A DNA stretch of 17,031 bases from Merdivivens faecigallinarum. Its GTDB lineage: Bacteria; Bacteroidota; Bacteroidia; Bacteroidales; UBA932. Shown here in pieces: positions 6,404 to 14,706 of the stretch; positions within the stretch are counted from its first letter, which is position 1; the number at the start of each line of letters is the position of its first letter. Made by a program: the position numbers and the translations under genes. The DNA lies in the NCBI GenBank assembly GCA_017695055.1, contig JADILY010000139.1:1-17031 (forward strand). Reading direction: 5' to 3'. Under the pieces are notes generated by a model, which saw only the letters and a list, made by a program, of their open reading frames with translations, was not told the origin of the DNA and searched no databases.

Positions 6404-7111
6404 TCAATTATCTTTAATTTTCATTATTTTTCTGAAAGGCCGGCCTCCGGCACCGGTTTTCCATCCGAGCAGGGCGAATATGGCCACCAATGCAAGTACG
6501 CCGGCAAGTGCTGTATAATCAACGCTTTCCACTCCCGCAACGGCAGTCTGCCCGTTCACGGTGGCTATGACCGAAACGATTGCCGTAATGACATTGGAAA
6601 GGAAAAACAGTTCGAGCCTCGTTTCCTTGTCCGGAAAAAGTTTTTTAAATCCCCACGCCCCGGCCGCGATTATCACGGACACGGCGGCACCGGTTCCCCA
6701 TGAAACGGCAGGGAAAGGCACTCCGGGGAAGGAAAATATCATAAATACCGTGAGGCTGAACAGGACCGCGAATATCAGTACTCCCGGGAACCAGCGCAAG
6801 ACTCTGTAACCGAATACTGTGCTCCGTTTCAAACGTCCTGAAGTCATGAGATGGGCCGACAACAGGCAAAACGCCAACTGGAGGATGACCTCGATACTGA
6901 CTACGACAGCTGTGTCCAACATAAGCTGCGGGTCGGAAAGCCACACCTCTATCTGAAAACGCGACTGCCTTACCGCAAACGGCCAGATTACCCCTGTGAA
7001 TATTCCGGCCACGGCTGCCTGGGCCAGTACGGACCACCATTTGTGCCATGTCTGTTTTATGATAAAATTAAAACAGACAAGAATCATCAATATTACTACA
7101 AGATTGTGCAT
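6404..7111 (-). CDS. hmuT: HmuT, polytopic inner-membrane protein of the heme locus
   Basis: 235 aa with about seven hydrophobic helices, roughly residues 3-18, 26-46, 63-92, 104-128, 136-160, 168-188 and 198-218. It ends in a basic cytoplasmic-type tail (GGRPFRKIMKIKDN). I see no nucleotide-binding or catalytic motif. The name rests on its place between a CobN-like hmuS and an ExbB-like hmuU, the order of the hmuYRSTUV operon. In spite of the letter, it is not a periplasmic heme-binding protein like the HmuT of ABC importers. It starts 4 bp after the hmuS stop and stops 3 bp before hmuU. A heme or porphyrin permease, or a scaffold for the HmuU/V motor, is possible but unproven. Confidence 0.8.
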   Translation of the reverse strand: MHNLVVILMILVCFNFIIKQTWHKWWSVLAQAAVAGIFTGVIWPFAVRQSRFQIEVWLSDPQLMLDTAVVVSIEVILQLAFCLLSAHLMTSGRLKRSTVFGYRVLRWFPGVLIFAVLFSLTVFMIFSFPGVPFPAVSWGTGAAVSVIIAAGAWGFKKLFPDKETRLELFFLSNVITAIVSVIATVNGQTAVAGVESVDYTALAGVLALVAIFALLGWKTGAGGRPFRKIMKIKDN

Positions 7112-7115
7112 ACCG

Positions 7116-10100
7116 TTAAATTCCTGATTTTCTGCGGTGACGTATAATCAGACCGCCCCCGATGAAAAGCGCTATCACCAGGACGGCTATCAGCGCATTC
7201 CCTATCACCGCCGTTTTGCTTTCGGGTCCTGTTTCCGCCGTCTCCTTCTTCAGGACCGTGCCGTCCGACACGCCGGAGGAAACCTCACGTATGTTCCTGA
7301 TGGATGCTTTATAACCGCCTGCCCTCTCTTTGCCGATATTGGAAGAAATGAAATCCTGCAATTGCCGATTGTCGCATACGAATCCGGAGCATGAAGGGGC
7401 GAACTTTTCTATCAGTTCCGCATGTGTTCCCGCAAGATTCGAAATCTGGGCATCGGACGCATTCCACAGACCTTTGCGCGCGGATTCAAGCATCACCGCC
7501 GTCATTTCCTCCAGGGCAGCCGGATTCACATTTTCAAAATGTTCCCGAACACCAAGACCATAACTGTCTTCGATATAGACATTGTAGATTTCGTTCCACA
7601 TGCGGTCGTCCACAGCATCAGGTTTCATGACATTCCAGCCGAACGTATTTTTCACCGTCTCCGCAATGGCATCCGCATCCCCTGCGCCTCCTTTCATCTT
7701 CGCGGCGACATACGAAGGATTGAAGATCGTGGTACGGCTTTCAACGCCGATGGCCTCTTTAAGCTCCTGCATCCTGACACGGCTGCGATTGCGGTAATCG
7801 CTCAGGTACGCATCGGGATCTTTACCCGTCACCTCTCTCACGGCAAGGTTCAGACCTCCCATGAACTCATATACATGGTCGAGGCTCAATGCACCCCATG
7901 TATTGCTCTGGCGCGGCTGCACTACGGCATCCGTCCTTGAAAGAGCGGCTTCGAAAGCATACCGGGCAAAATTTTCCCAACCGTCCTCGCTTCCGTAATA
8001 GGCTCCCATGTTGTTCATGTATGTACTGGCTATCTCGCCCTCTGACTCCCATCGCCCGGAAGCTTCCACCATGCCCTGTATGCCTGTGCCGTAATTGCCG
8101 TTCACACCTCCGAATACCCTGTATGCCGACATTTCACGTGCCTGTTCGGGGGTAACTCCTTTTTCCATAAGGATACGCTCGGATTCACGGACACCTTCGG
8201 CCACATTGTTGTCAAAACCGTCGTCCTTCGCCGCTGCGGCCATCCTGACGGCCCGGTCTATCAGAAACAGGCGTGAAGCCGCAATGTCCCTCAACTGCCC
8301 GCTTGTCTGCACCACGACATCTATGCGCGGGCGGCCCAGGCGCTCCGATGGGATGAGCCTTATATCCGTCACCCTGCCGAATGCATCGTAAACAGGCTCG
8401 ACACCGAGCATATAGAATATCTGCGCTATCGTGGCTCCCTCGGTTTCGATGAACTCACTGCTCCACAATGTATAGCTTACCTTGCGCGGAATCGAATCGT
8501 TGTGCCTCTGCCTGTAAAGGTCGATAGTGTTTTCGGCGAGTTTTACCCCTTTTTCCCAAGCGGCTTTGGTAGGCGTGGCCTCGGCGTTTATGGCAAACAG
8601 GTTCCTGCCGGTAGGAAGCACATTAGGATTGGCGACAGGGTCTCCGCCCGGAGACGGGTACACATAACCCCCGTCGAGAGCGTTAATAATGCTCGAGAGC
8701 TCCGCCTGCGGAGAATTTTTCAGAAAAACAAGGTAGTTATTGACGTTTTTCAAGGCCGTTTCGAGCCCGGTTACCGCACGGGTAAAATCCATGTCCGGCG
8801 AAGACTGCATGGAAGCCGCCGCCTTGCGCGCCGTCATCAATTCCGACATTGGAATGCCGGCAATGGAGCAGACCTGTTCATCGGAGACATTGCCGCCATC
8901 GGAAAGTAGTCTGCCGATTATTTTCCTGGCCTTATCCGTATACCTTCTGTTGAAAGCCGGAAGGTCCTTCAATAACGAATCGTCCGCCTTGCCTTCGGAA
9001 CGGTCGATTGCGAAAAGACCGTAGGCCACAGGGTCCGTACACATCGCATAAACGGTTGAAACTAAATATTCAGGCGCGTATGCCTCGCCGAGAACATACA
9101 GGGGGCCCGTAACCTTTTCCGAAGCAAGTTCTTCGGCAAAATTGCCTATCCTCAGCACCTCATCGGCGGAATATGGTTTTCCTGGGATGGTATCGAGCCC
9201 GAGATCCGAGCTTATCCCCATTTCCGTCACAAGAGATTTTATCTTTAACGACAACGCATCGGTTTCACGCCCTGATTCGATGGCTTCCGAATATTCCGAA
9301 ATGACATTTTCAAGTTCCTTGTACAATCCCCTCACCCCGCTTTCCGTAAACGGTGCGGTTAGATAGGACTGGAGGCCGGCGTATGCGCGGCGCTTGGCTA
9401 TGACACCTTCGCCGACATTCCCTATAGTATAAAGATAAAAATGCGGAAGCGTGCCGACCAACCTGTCTGGCCAGTCGAAACGGCTCAAGGCCACCTGCTT
9501 GGACGGGGTAAACTCAAGGCTGCCGTGCGTACCGAAATGCACGAGGGCATCGGCCCCGAAACCGTAACGCGCATAAAGATAAGCCGCTATATAGTTGTGC
9601 GGAGGGGCCGCATGTGTCCCGTGTACCATCTGGAAATCATTGTCACCTCCCCCGGCGGCAGGCTGCGGCATCAGCAATACATTGCCCAACCGTATCCTTG
9701 CCAAGGCAAGTTTTCCGTTCCTGGACATATAAGGGCCCGGAAAATCCCCGCCGGAGGCTGTGACCGACTCATAAAGTTCCTCAGGTAGAGCCTGTTCAAC
9801 CCATGAAGCATAACTTTCCGCATCAATCCACTGAGGGTCGCCTTCGTCCATGAAACGCGAAGAGGCCCCCTGGGCGTATGAACCGAATACCGCACCCTGC
9901 CTGGCTATGAGTTCCCCGAGAGCCTCGGCGGAAGACGGAAGCCCTTCCACATTGTAGCCTGCATCCCGTAAAGACACGAGGAAGTTGTACAAAGACGGCA
10001 CGACTTCCATTCCTCCGGCCGTCAGGGCGTTCTGCCCGGGCCCTTTGAAATAGAACACGGCTATCTTCTTCTCGCTTTCCGGTTTGGTCTTCAATGCCAC

Positions 10101-11135
10101 GTACCTGTCAACTGTCTCGGTAAAATCCTCCAGGCGGTCCGGAATGGCCGCAAGATATTGCAGCCCGTCTTTGGAAAGATAGTGCCCGAAAAGGACGAAA
10201 GGACGGATTGCCCCGTCTATCTCCGGAGTAACTATGCTCTGCGACATGAAACCTCCGCTCATTCCCATGTCGTCTGCTTCCCAGTCTTCCACGAGAGCAT
10301 TGACGTTCAACGGGGAAAACAGGGGGATATTCCGTTTCCCGAGATAATCCACGGCGGCATCGCCGAGCCTTCCGTGCGCCATGTTCACAATGGCATCCGG
10401 CGCAATCGAATCAAGGGTGCCGTCCGAAAAATAAGTCCTGATGCTCCGTATCGGATATACCATATTGCCGGAGGCTTCCAAAGACCTGACAAGCTCCGAA
10501 GGCTCGCCCATCTGCCCCGTCACAATGATACGCGGAGCGTTTTCCTTATAAAGCCCGTTGGATTTCAGATATTCATCATACTCGGCGATGCTTCCGAAAC
10601 CGAGTTCGCCGTCTCCGTCAGACGAAGGGCGGTAGATATTTTCCACTTCGTATATTTCCGCCGGGGACGGTTCCGGAGCGAATACCGGTTTTCCGTCGAT
10701 ATATTTTCTTACGTATGCAAGCATGTTCCGGTAATTGTCCGGCCCTCCGTTTTCAAGATAGCTCCTTACCGCCGAAAAATCGGCCGAATCCAAAGTATTT
10801 ATGTCATTGGCAGGATTTGTCACCATAGTGGAAATGACAGGAAGCCCTTTGCCTGCCGCCTTCTGCACGGCCGCGCGTTCTTCTTCCGTGATACGCAGGC
10901 CCATGCCGTTTATGAACAGCATGTCGTAACGGCCTGCACGGGAGGCCTCGGAGGGTTGCAGCTCATACAGTTTTACCATGCCGTTCTCATTCGCCCTCGC
11001 GATTTCGCCGAGCTGGATAGCCTGGTAATTCATGAAAGCCACTTTTGTCGGACCGCACAATGAGGCCCACAGGACCCAGAGAATCAAAAGCACGCCGGCC
11101 GCGACGGACAGATATACGATTGTTTTCTTTTGCAT
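7116..11135 (-). CDS. hmuS: HmuS, membrane-anchored CobN-like (de)chelatase
   Basis: 1339 aa, of the CobN/BchH large chelatase subunit family. The core motif region is HGTHAAPPHNYIAAYLYARY (His505, His508) followed by ALVHFGTHGSLEFTPSKQ (His533, His537, Glu541), matching the metal-site stretch of CobN. Unlike cytosolic CobN, it has an N-terminal membrane helix (about 5-27) and a C-terminal one (about 1309-1330) followed by RHRRKSGI, so the large domain should face the periplasm. No AAA+ partner subunits (CobS/CobT, ChlI/ChlD) and no cobalamin genes are in the window; it sits right after a TonB-dependent receptor (3-bp gap) and before hmuT. HmuS proteins of Bacteroides have been reported to remove iron from heme anaerobically, and that role fits best here. 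Direction of the reaction is inference. Confidence 0.92.
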   Translation of the reverse strand: MQKKTIVYLSVAAGVLLILWVLWASLCGPTKVAFMNYQAIQLGEIARANENGMVKLYELQPSEASRAGRYDMLFINGMGLRITEEERAAVQKAAGKGLPVISTMVTNPANDINTLDSADFSAVRSYLENGGPDNYRNMLAYVRKYIDGKPVFAPEPSPAEIYEVENIYRPSSDGDGELGFGSIAEYDEYLKSNGLYKENAPRIIVTGQMGEPSELVRSLEASGNMVYPIRSIRTYFSDGTLDSIAPDAIVNMAHGRLGDAAVDYLGKRNIPLFSPLNVNALVEDWEADDMGMSGGFMSQSIVTPEIDGAIRPFVLFGHYLSKDGLQYLAAIPDRLEDFTETVDRYVALKTKPESEKKIAVFYFKGPGQNALTAGGMEVVPSLYNFLVSLRDAGYNVEGLPSSAEALGELIARQGAVFGSYAQGASSRFMDEGDPQWIDAESYASWVEQALPEELYESVTASGGDFPGPYMSRNGKLALARIRLGNVLLMPQPAAGGGDNDFQMVHGTHAAPPHNYIAAYLYARYGFGADALVHFGTHGSLEFTPSKQVALSRFDWPDRLVGTLPHFYLYTIGNVGEGVIAKRRAYAGLQSYLTAPFTESGVRGLYKELENVISEYSEAIESGRETDALSLKIKSLVTEMGISSDLGLDTIPGKPYSADEVLRIGNFAEELASEKVTGPLYVLGEAYAPEYLVSTVYAMCTDPVAYGLFAIDRSEGKADDSLLKDLPAFNRRYTDKARKIIGRLLSDGGNVSDEQVCSIAGIPMSELMTARKAAASMQSSPDMDFTRAVTGLETALKNVNNYLVFLKNSPQAELSSIINALDGGYVYPSPGGDPVANPNVLPTGRNLFAINAEATPTKAAWEKGVKLAENTIDLYRQRHNDSIPRKVSYTLWSSEFIETEGATIAQIFYMLGVEPVYDAFGRVTDIRLIPSERLGRPRIDVVVQTSGQLRDIAASRLFLIDRAVRMAAAAKDDGFDNNVAEGVRESERILMEKGVTPEQAREMSAYRVFGGVNGNYGTGIQGMVEASGRWESEGEIASTYMNNMGAYYGSEDGWENFARYAFEAALSRTDAVVQPRQSNTWGALSLDHVYEFMGGLNLAVREVTGKDPDAYLSDYRNRSRVRMQELKEAIGVESRTTIFNPSYVAAKMKGGAGDADAIAETVKNTFGWNVMKPDAVDDRMWNEIYNVYIEDSYGLGVREHFENVNPAALEEMTAVMLESARKGLWNASDAQISNLAGTHAELIEKFAPSCSGFVCDNRQLQDFISSNIGKERAGGYKASIRNIREVSSGVSDGTVLKKETAETGPESKTAVIGNALIAVLVIALFIGGGLIIRHRRKSGI

Positions 11136-11138
11136 AAA

Positions 11139-13277
11139 TCAATATTTTCTGAAAAATTTTTCAATATCCACAGACAATCCGACCGCCGCCGTAATGCCCG
11201 TAGTGGCCGGAGAGTTGCTGTAATAATAATCCGGAATGTAATTGAAAAGGTTGTCGACGATGACATTGAGGTCTATGCCTCTCCAGATATCCTGCGAAAA
11301 CACGAGTTTCCATATCGTGTATCCGGGATAGGTAACGGTTTCGGTCTCGGTATAATCCGTAGCGGACACATAGACGTCGGCAGTGACGGCGGAAAGCAGC
11401 CTTCCGCTCAGCGCGATGTTGAAACCGTAATTTTTCCAGGAATTACCGTACTCGACCTTTATCGTGGCCGAATGCGGACGTGTCTGGGAGAGCAACGGTT
11501 CCCCGGCCCTTATCTTCTCGTCGGTATAAGTGTATGACAGCCTCGCGCCAAGACCGAAAGGAAACCTCGTCGAGACGGAAAAATCAAGCCCGCGCACCTG
11601 TATCGGAGACATGTTCACATACTGCATTCCCTTGAGCCCGTCGTTCCAGACAGTGGTTATGCGGTTGTCCACCCAATTGTAAAAACCGGACAGGGACACA
11701 TTCAGGTATTTCCATGAATATTCGGCCGAAAGCGAGAGGTTTTCGCTCGATTCGGGAGCAAGTTCCGGATTTCCGTAAATCATAAAAATGCCGGCCATGT
11801 CGAAGGACATGTACATTTCTTTGAGTGTCGGAGCCCTGAAACCTCCTGAATAAGAGCCGCGGAACGACCAGCCGCCTGTCCGGTACATAAGACTGAACTT
11901 AGGAGAAAAATGGCTCAGTTTTTTCTGTGAAAAATAATCGAAGCGCAGCCCTCCCGTAAGATGCCAGTGCTCGTCGAGTTTGCATTCTATCTGAGTGAAA
12001 ACGTCGGCGGTATGCTGGACATAATAGCCGTTCCCCTCGAACTGGTAAGACATCAGATAGTCCCTCATGTAATCTCCGCCGACTATCAGCGTATGGCCCT
12101 CCGGGAAAAACGAATATGTGTAAATCCCGCGCAGCACATGCTGGACATTGCTGTAATCACGCACATCGGTACTGTTGAAGAGCAGATAATCGCTCTTGTC
12201 ATACTGGTCATAACTGTAGGAAAGTTCAAGCCGGTTTTCATCATTTATGTCCCATTCGCCCTTCAGGCCTCCGCTGAAATCCCGGTAACGGTCTTTGGTA
12301 TCGGCCTGCATATCGCGCTCACGGAAAAAGTATCCTGCACGGGCTGTGAATTTCAGACCTTCCACGGGCTCGTACAGCAAACGCTCCTTCACACTGTAAT
12401 TGAAACCTCCGTAAAAGGTGTTGTAGTCGCCTTCGTTTTTCATTTTATATGAATCAATCGAAGTATACTGGACATTTGTCATGCTATTGAATTTTCCGGC
12501 CATGAAGCCTACCGAGCCTCCGTAACGCTGCTCGTTATGCGCGCCGTACCTTGCATTGACATTTACGGACCAGGGCTCGACGGCCCCCGAAGTTATGATG
12601 TTCACCACCCCGCCGACGGCATTCGAGCCGTAAAGCGAGGAAGCCGCCCCCTTGATGATCTCCACCCTCTGCACATTGTCAAGATTCAGGCGGCTGTAAT
12701 CTATATTGTCCAAAGTCTCGCCGGCTATACGCTCGCCGTCTATCAGGAAAAGCACCGAATTGCCCCCGAAACCCTGCATATTGAGGGTAACCTGCTGATC
12801 CATCGCGTATGAAAACTCTATTCCGGGAAGTTCGGCCTCAAGCAGGTCGCCCACATCCAGGGCATCCACACGCTTTATGTCGGCAGAGGTTATCACCCTC
12901 GTAAGTATGGGCGAATCTTTAAGCAGCCTCGGAGTCCTCGTTCCGGTGACTACTACTGCTTCAATATTCATAAGGTCCTCTTCCATCACTACATCGGCAT
13001 CTGCGCCATCCGAATAATCATCCGATTCGACTTCGACGGACAGGAAGCCGAGGAGGCTGAATACCAGTATCGAATGTTCCGGGACTTCGATTGCATAACT
13101 CCCATCGCTCCCCGTAATGACATATCCGGCCTTTCCCCCCTTTACCATGACGGTCACCCCTTCCAACGGATTTCCCTTGGAATCCGTAACGGTCCCGTGC
13201 ATATTCGGGTTCTGGGCCGGGGAAGGCAGCACGGCCGACAGAATCATTACTATGGCCAAAAATATTCTCTTCATCAT
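11139..13277 (-). CDS. hmuR: HmuR, TonB-dependent heme receptor
   Basis: 712 aa outer-membrane receptor. A signal peptide (about 1-22, cut after PSPAQ) is followed by a carboxypeptidase-regulatory-like beta domain (26-95, GTVTDSKGNPLEGVTVMVKG), a TonB-box-like stretch EAVVVTGTR, the plug (about 120-225, with RVEIIKGAASSLYGSNAVGG), then the beta-barrel ending in VDIEKFFRKY. The heme-receptor signature is present: FRAP at 480-483 and NPEL at 503-506. The His normally found between these in HemR/HmuR is absent, and Met488, 490, 494 and 499 stand there instead. The start at 13277 (ATGATG) follows hmuY by 31 bp, in which an 18-bp motif is tandemly duplicated. Its TonB energy partner may be encoded elsewhere or be HmuU/V. 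Confidence 0.93.
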   Translation of the reverse strand: MMKRIFLAIVMILSAVLPSPAQNPNMHGTVTDSKGNPLEGVTVMVKGGKAGYVITGSDGSYAIEVPEHSILVFSLLGFLSVEVESDDYSDGADADVVMEEDLMNIEAVVVTGTRTPRLLKDSPILTRVITSADIKRVDALDVGDLLEAELPGIEFSYAMDQQVTLNMQGFGGNSVLFLIDGERIAGETLDNIDYSRLNLDNVQRVEIIKGAASSLYGSNAVGGVVNIITSGAVEPWSVNVNARYGAHNEQRYGGSVGFMAGKFNSMTNVQYTSIDSYKMKNEGDYNTFYGGFNYSVKERLLYEPVEGLKFTARAGYFFRERDMQADTKDRYRDFSGGLKGEWDINDENRLELSYSYDQYDKSDYLLFNSTDVRDYSNVQHVLRGIYTYSFFPEGHTLIVGGDYMRDYLMSYQFEGNGYYVQHTADVFTQIECKLDEHWHLTGGLRFDYFSQKKLSHFSPKFSLMYRTGGWSFRGSYSGGFRAPTLKEMYMSFDMAGIFMIYGNPELAPESSENLSLSAEYSWKYLNVSLSGFYNWVDNRITTVWNDGLKGMQYVNMSPIQVRGLDFSVSTRFPFGLGARLSYTYTDEKIRAGEPLLSQTRPHSATIKVEYGNSWKNYGFNIALSGRLLSAVTADVYVSATDYTETETVTYPGYTIWKLVFSQDIWRGIDLNVIVDNLFNYIPDYYYSNSPATTGITAAVGLSVDIEKFFRKY

Positions 13278-13308
13278 ATTTTCTTTCAGAATGATATTTT
13301 CCTTCAGA
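13273..13308 (-). repeat. tandem 18-bp duplication spanning the hmuR translation start
   Basis: On the - strand TCTGAAGGAAAATATCAT (13308-13291) is followed directly by TCTGAAAGAAAATATGAT (13290-13273), with 16 of 18 bases identical. The second copy carries the ATGAT of the hmuR start; the first has ATCAT, so the start codon is lost there. Each copy supplies a GAAxGAAAA purine stretch that may act in ribosome binding. Confidence 0.7.
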
Positions 13309-13968
13309 TTACAATTCGAGCGGATATATGAAATCCACGGTCATAAAGCCCTTTACCTTGCTTTCATTCATGTAATTGGACAGCCTGATTGCCGCCATCC
13401 TTCCGTCCGAGGCCTTTAGGATGTACACTTTGCCGGACAACGTATACACGGGAGGCATTGTCGAGGTATCCACATTCAGCCATTTTGACAATTCGGCATT
13501 GTAGAACGAGGGTGCATATACGATATTGCCGTCCATCATTCCCGACATGTCCACAGTAACGGTGCTGTCGGTCCATACATCGGCAACCCACTCGCCGTCA
13601 GGAAGTTTTCCTGATGACACGAGCTCATCCAAAGAGGTAAAGCCCGTCTCCATAACCGTTCCGCCATTGGTCTTGGCATCATAACGGTGTATTGCAAAGT
13701 CCCATGACGGCACATCCCCATCTTCGCTTCCGTCGGCAGCCAGGACCGTAGTATCTGTGGTTGCCGACTGAAAATCCACGTATGTCCACTTGGTGTAGGA
13801 AGTCGCGTCGATATACAACGTTCCCTTCCCCGTAGCCTTGTCCATGTCTATAAAACCGAAATCCACTGCGGACGAAGGCCGGTCATATATCCACCCGAAC
13901 ATCCCGTTACACGACGAGAGCGGCATCAGGGCCGCCCCCATCGCTATTAACAATAAGATTCTGTTCAT
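13309..13968 (-). CDS. hmuY: HmuY-family heme-binding lipoprotein
   Basis: 219 aa. The signal peptide ends in a lipobox LSSC with lipidated Cys20, so the protein should sit on the outer membrane. The family motif WDFAIHRYDAKTNGG (89-103) is clear. In P. gingivalis HmuY two His bind heme iron and pass heme to HmuR. Here the only His is His94 inside the structural motif; the C-terminal half has none but has Met141, Met144, Met145 and Met171, spaced about like the two His of the P. gingivalis protein. Met-ligated HmuY homologs are known in Bacteroidetes, so this is probably one. It follows the calycin-like gene by 11 bp and precedes hmuR by 31 bp. Confidence 0.9.
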   Translation of the reverse strand: MNRILLLIAMGAALMPLSSCNGMFGWIYDRPSSAVDFGFIDMDKATGKGTLYIDATSYTKWTYVDFQSATTDTTVLAADGSEDGDVPSWDFAIHRYDAKTNGGTVMETGFTSLDELVSSGKLPDGEWVADVWTDSTVTVDMSGMMDGNIVYAPSFYNAELSKWLNVDTSTMPPVYTLSGKVYILKASDGRMAAIRLSNYMNESKVKGFMTVDFIYPLEL

Positions 13969-13979
13969 TTCATCACTGG

Positions 13980-14444
13980 TTACTCTACAGGAGTTTCAGT
14001 AGGAAGGAATGTTATCTTCAGCCCTCCCATTACGGCAGGGACGTCGAACACGAACGAATAGTCAGTCATGTCGCTGCCTACCGTTCCCGTAAACGTACAA
14101 GCATACTCCTGTTCAGAGCCTGCTTCCATGCCCATCAGCGTAACCCCTTCTCCGGAAATCGAGAATACTCCGCCATTCCCGGTGACCTGTGCCCCGGTTA
14201 CCGTAAACGTCCCCCACGTATCGGATTTGTAGCTTACCGACACGGTCTCTTCTCCCGTGGAAGTTATCGTCAGAGTCTGGTTCTCGCTCACCATCGGTTC
14301 CGGAGAATACTGGAACTCGGCCATGGAATATCCGGTATACGTGCCGGCTACCGATTCCGAAGGATTGACTCCGTTTTCCTTGTTGCATGAAACTGTCGCA
14401 AAAGCAGCGACCGCTGCCACCAATAAAAATTTTTTAAATTCCAT
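13980..14444 (-). CDS. calycin-like beta-barrel lipoprotein, first gene of the hmu operon
   Basis: 154 aa. MEFKKFLLVAAVAAFATVSC is a lipoprotein signal with Cys20, followed by a Ser/Asn/Glu linker. The remainder is nearly all beta: VAGTYTGYSM, QTLTITSTGEETVSVSYKS, GGVFSISGEGVTL and YSFVFDVPA..GGLKITF resemble the Bacteroidetes calycin-like (putative beta-barrel) domain. I start it at 14444 because a longer reading from 14567 has no family-like sequence and runs over the promoter at 14537-14567. It is the promoter-proximal gene, 11 bp ahead of hmuY, and so should be expressed with heme uptake. P. gingivalis hmu starts with hmuY, so this is an extra front gene. It may bind a small hydrophobic ligand such as a porphyrin; this is unproven. 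Confidence 0.8.
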   Translation of the reverse strand: MEFKKFLLVAAVAAFATVSCNKENGVNPSESVAGTYTGYSMAEFQYSPEPMVSENQTLTITSTGEETVSVSYKSDTWGTFTVTGAQVTGNGGVFSISGEGVTLMGMEAGSEQEYACTFTGTVGSDMTDYSFVFDVPAVMGGLKITFLPTETPVE

Positions 14445-14481
14445 AATATAAAAATGTTTAAAATAATTTTCATCGTGCCAC

Positions 14482-14496
14482 GCCGGATTTTCCGGC
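14482..14496 (-). other. leader hairpin of the hmu operon
   Basis: GCCGGA (14482-14487) pairs with TCCGGC (14491-14496) with a 3-nt loop. It lies in the GC-rich 80-90-nt leader between the promoter and the start at 14444. No T-run follows. It could be a stability or regulatory structure; no riboswitch class is recognised. Confidence 0.45.
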
Positions 14497-14536
14497 CGTC
14501 CTCGGCAACTATCCGCTGCCGTTCCGATCCGGAGTG

Positions 14537-14567
14537 CAAAGTTATCCCGCATGAAAGCCGCCGTCAA
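14537..14567 (-). promoter_or_regulatory. promoter of the hmu operon
   Basis: On the - strand a perfect -7 TAACTTTG (14544-14537) is preceded by TTG (14567-14565) with a 20-bp spacer, matching the Bacteroidetes TTG/TTTG-N19-21-TAnnTTTG layout. Transcription should begin near 14530. No other good promoter lies before hmuY, hmuR or hmuS, so it probably drives all seven genes. I see no classical Fur box. Confidence 0.7.
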
Positions 14568-14626
14568 TCACAACTTGTTATGAAAAATCCTTTTCAAATC
14601 GCCATTTCTTGCCAGTCCCGATGGAT

Positions 14627-14669
14627 AAAAAAATGCTCCGACGGGCATTCTCAGCCTCGCCGGAGCATT
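14627..14669 (-). terminator. intrinsic terminator of the Ig-like/LRR lipoprotein gene
   Basis: On the - strand AATGCTCCG (14669-14661) pairs with CGGAGCATT (14640-14632), with two more pairs after one mismatch, followed by seven T (14633-14627). It lies about 40 bp after the stop of the gene at 14707 and separates it from the hmu promoter. Confidence 0.85.
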
Positions 14670-14706
14670 CCGTATCCGTAATTGTCAGATTAAAACCTGT
14701 CCATTC

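Noticed and set aside
10158..11063. Long open frame on the + strand inside hmuS (about 300 codons)
   Set aside because: It is antisense to a well-supported gene, has a composition typical of reverse-strand reading and resembles no family.
7116..11135. CobN as part of aerobic cobalamin synthesis
   Set aside because: No cobalamin genes and no CobS/CobT are near; the protein is membrane-anchored at both ends and sits in an hmu operon behind a heme receptor.
14445..14567. Upstream start of the calycin-like lipoprotein
   Set aside because: It would put 41 unrelated residues before a clean lipoprotein signal and would overlap the promoter.
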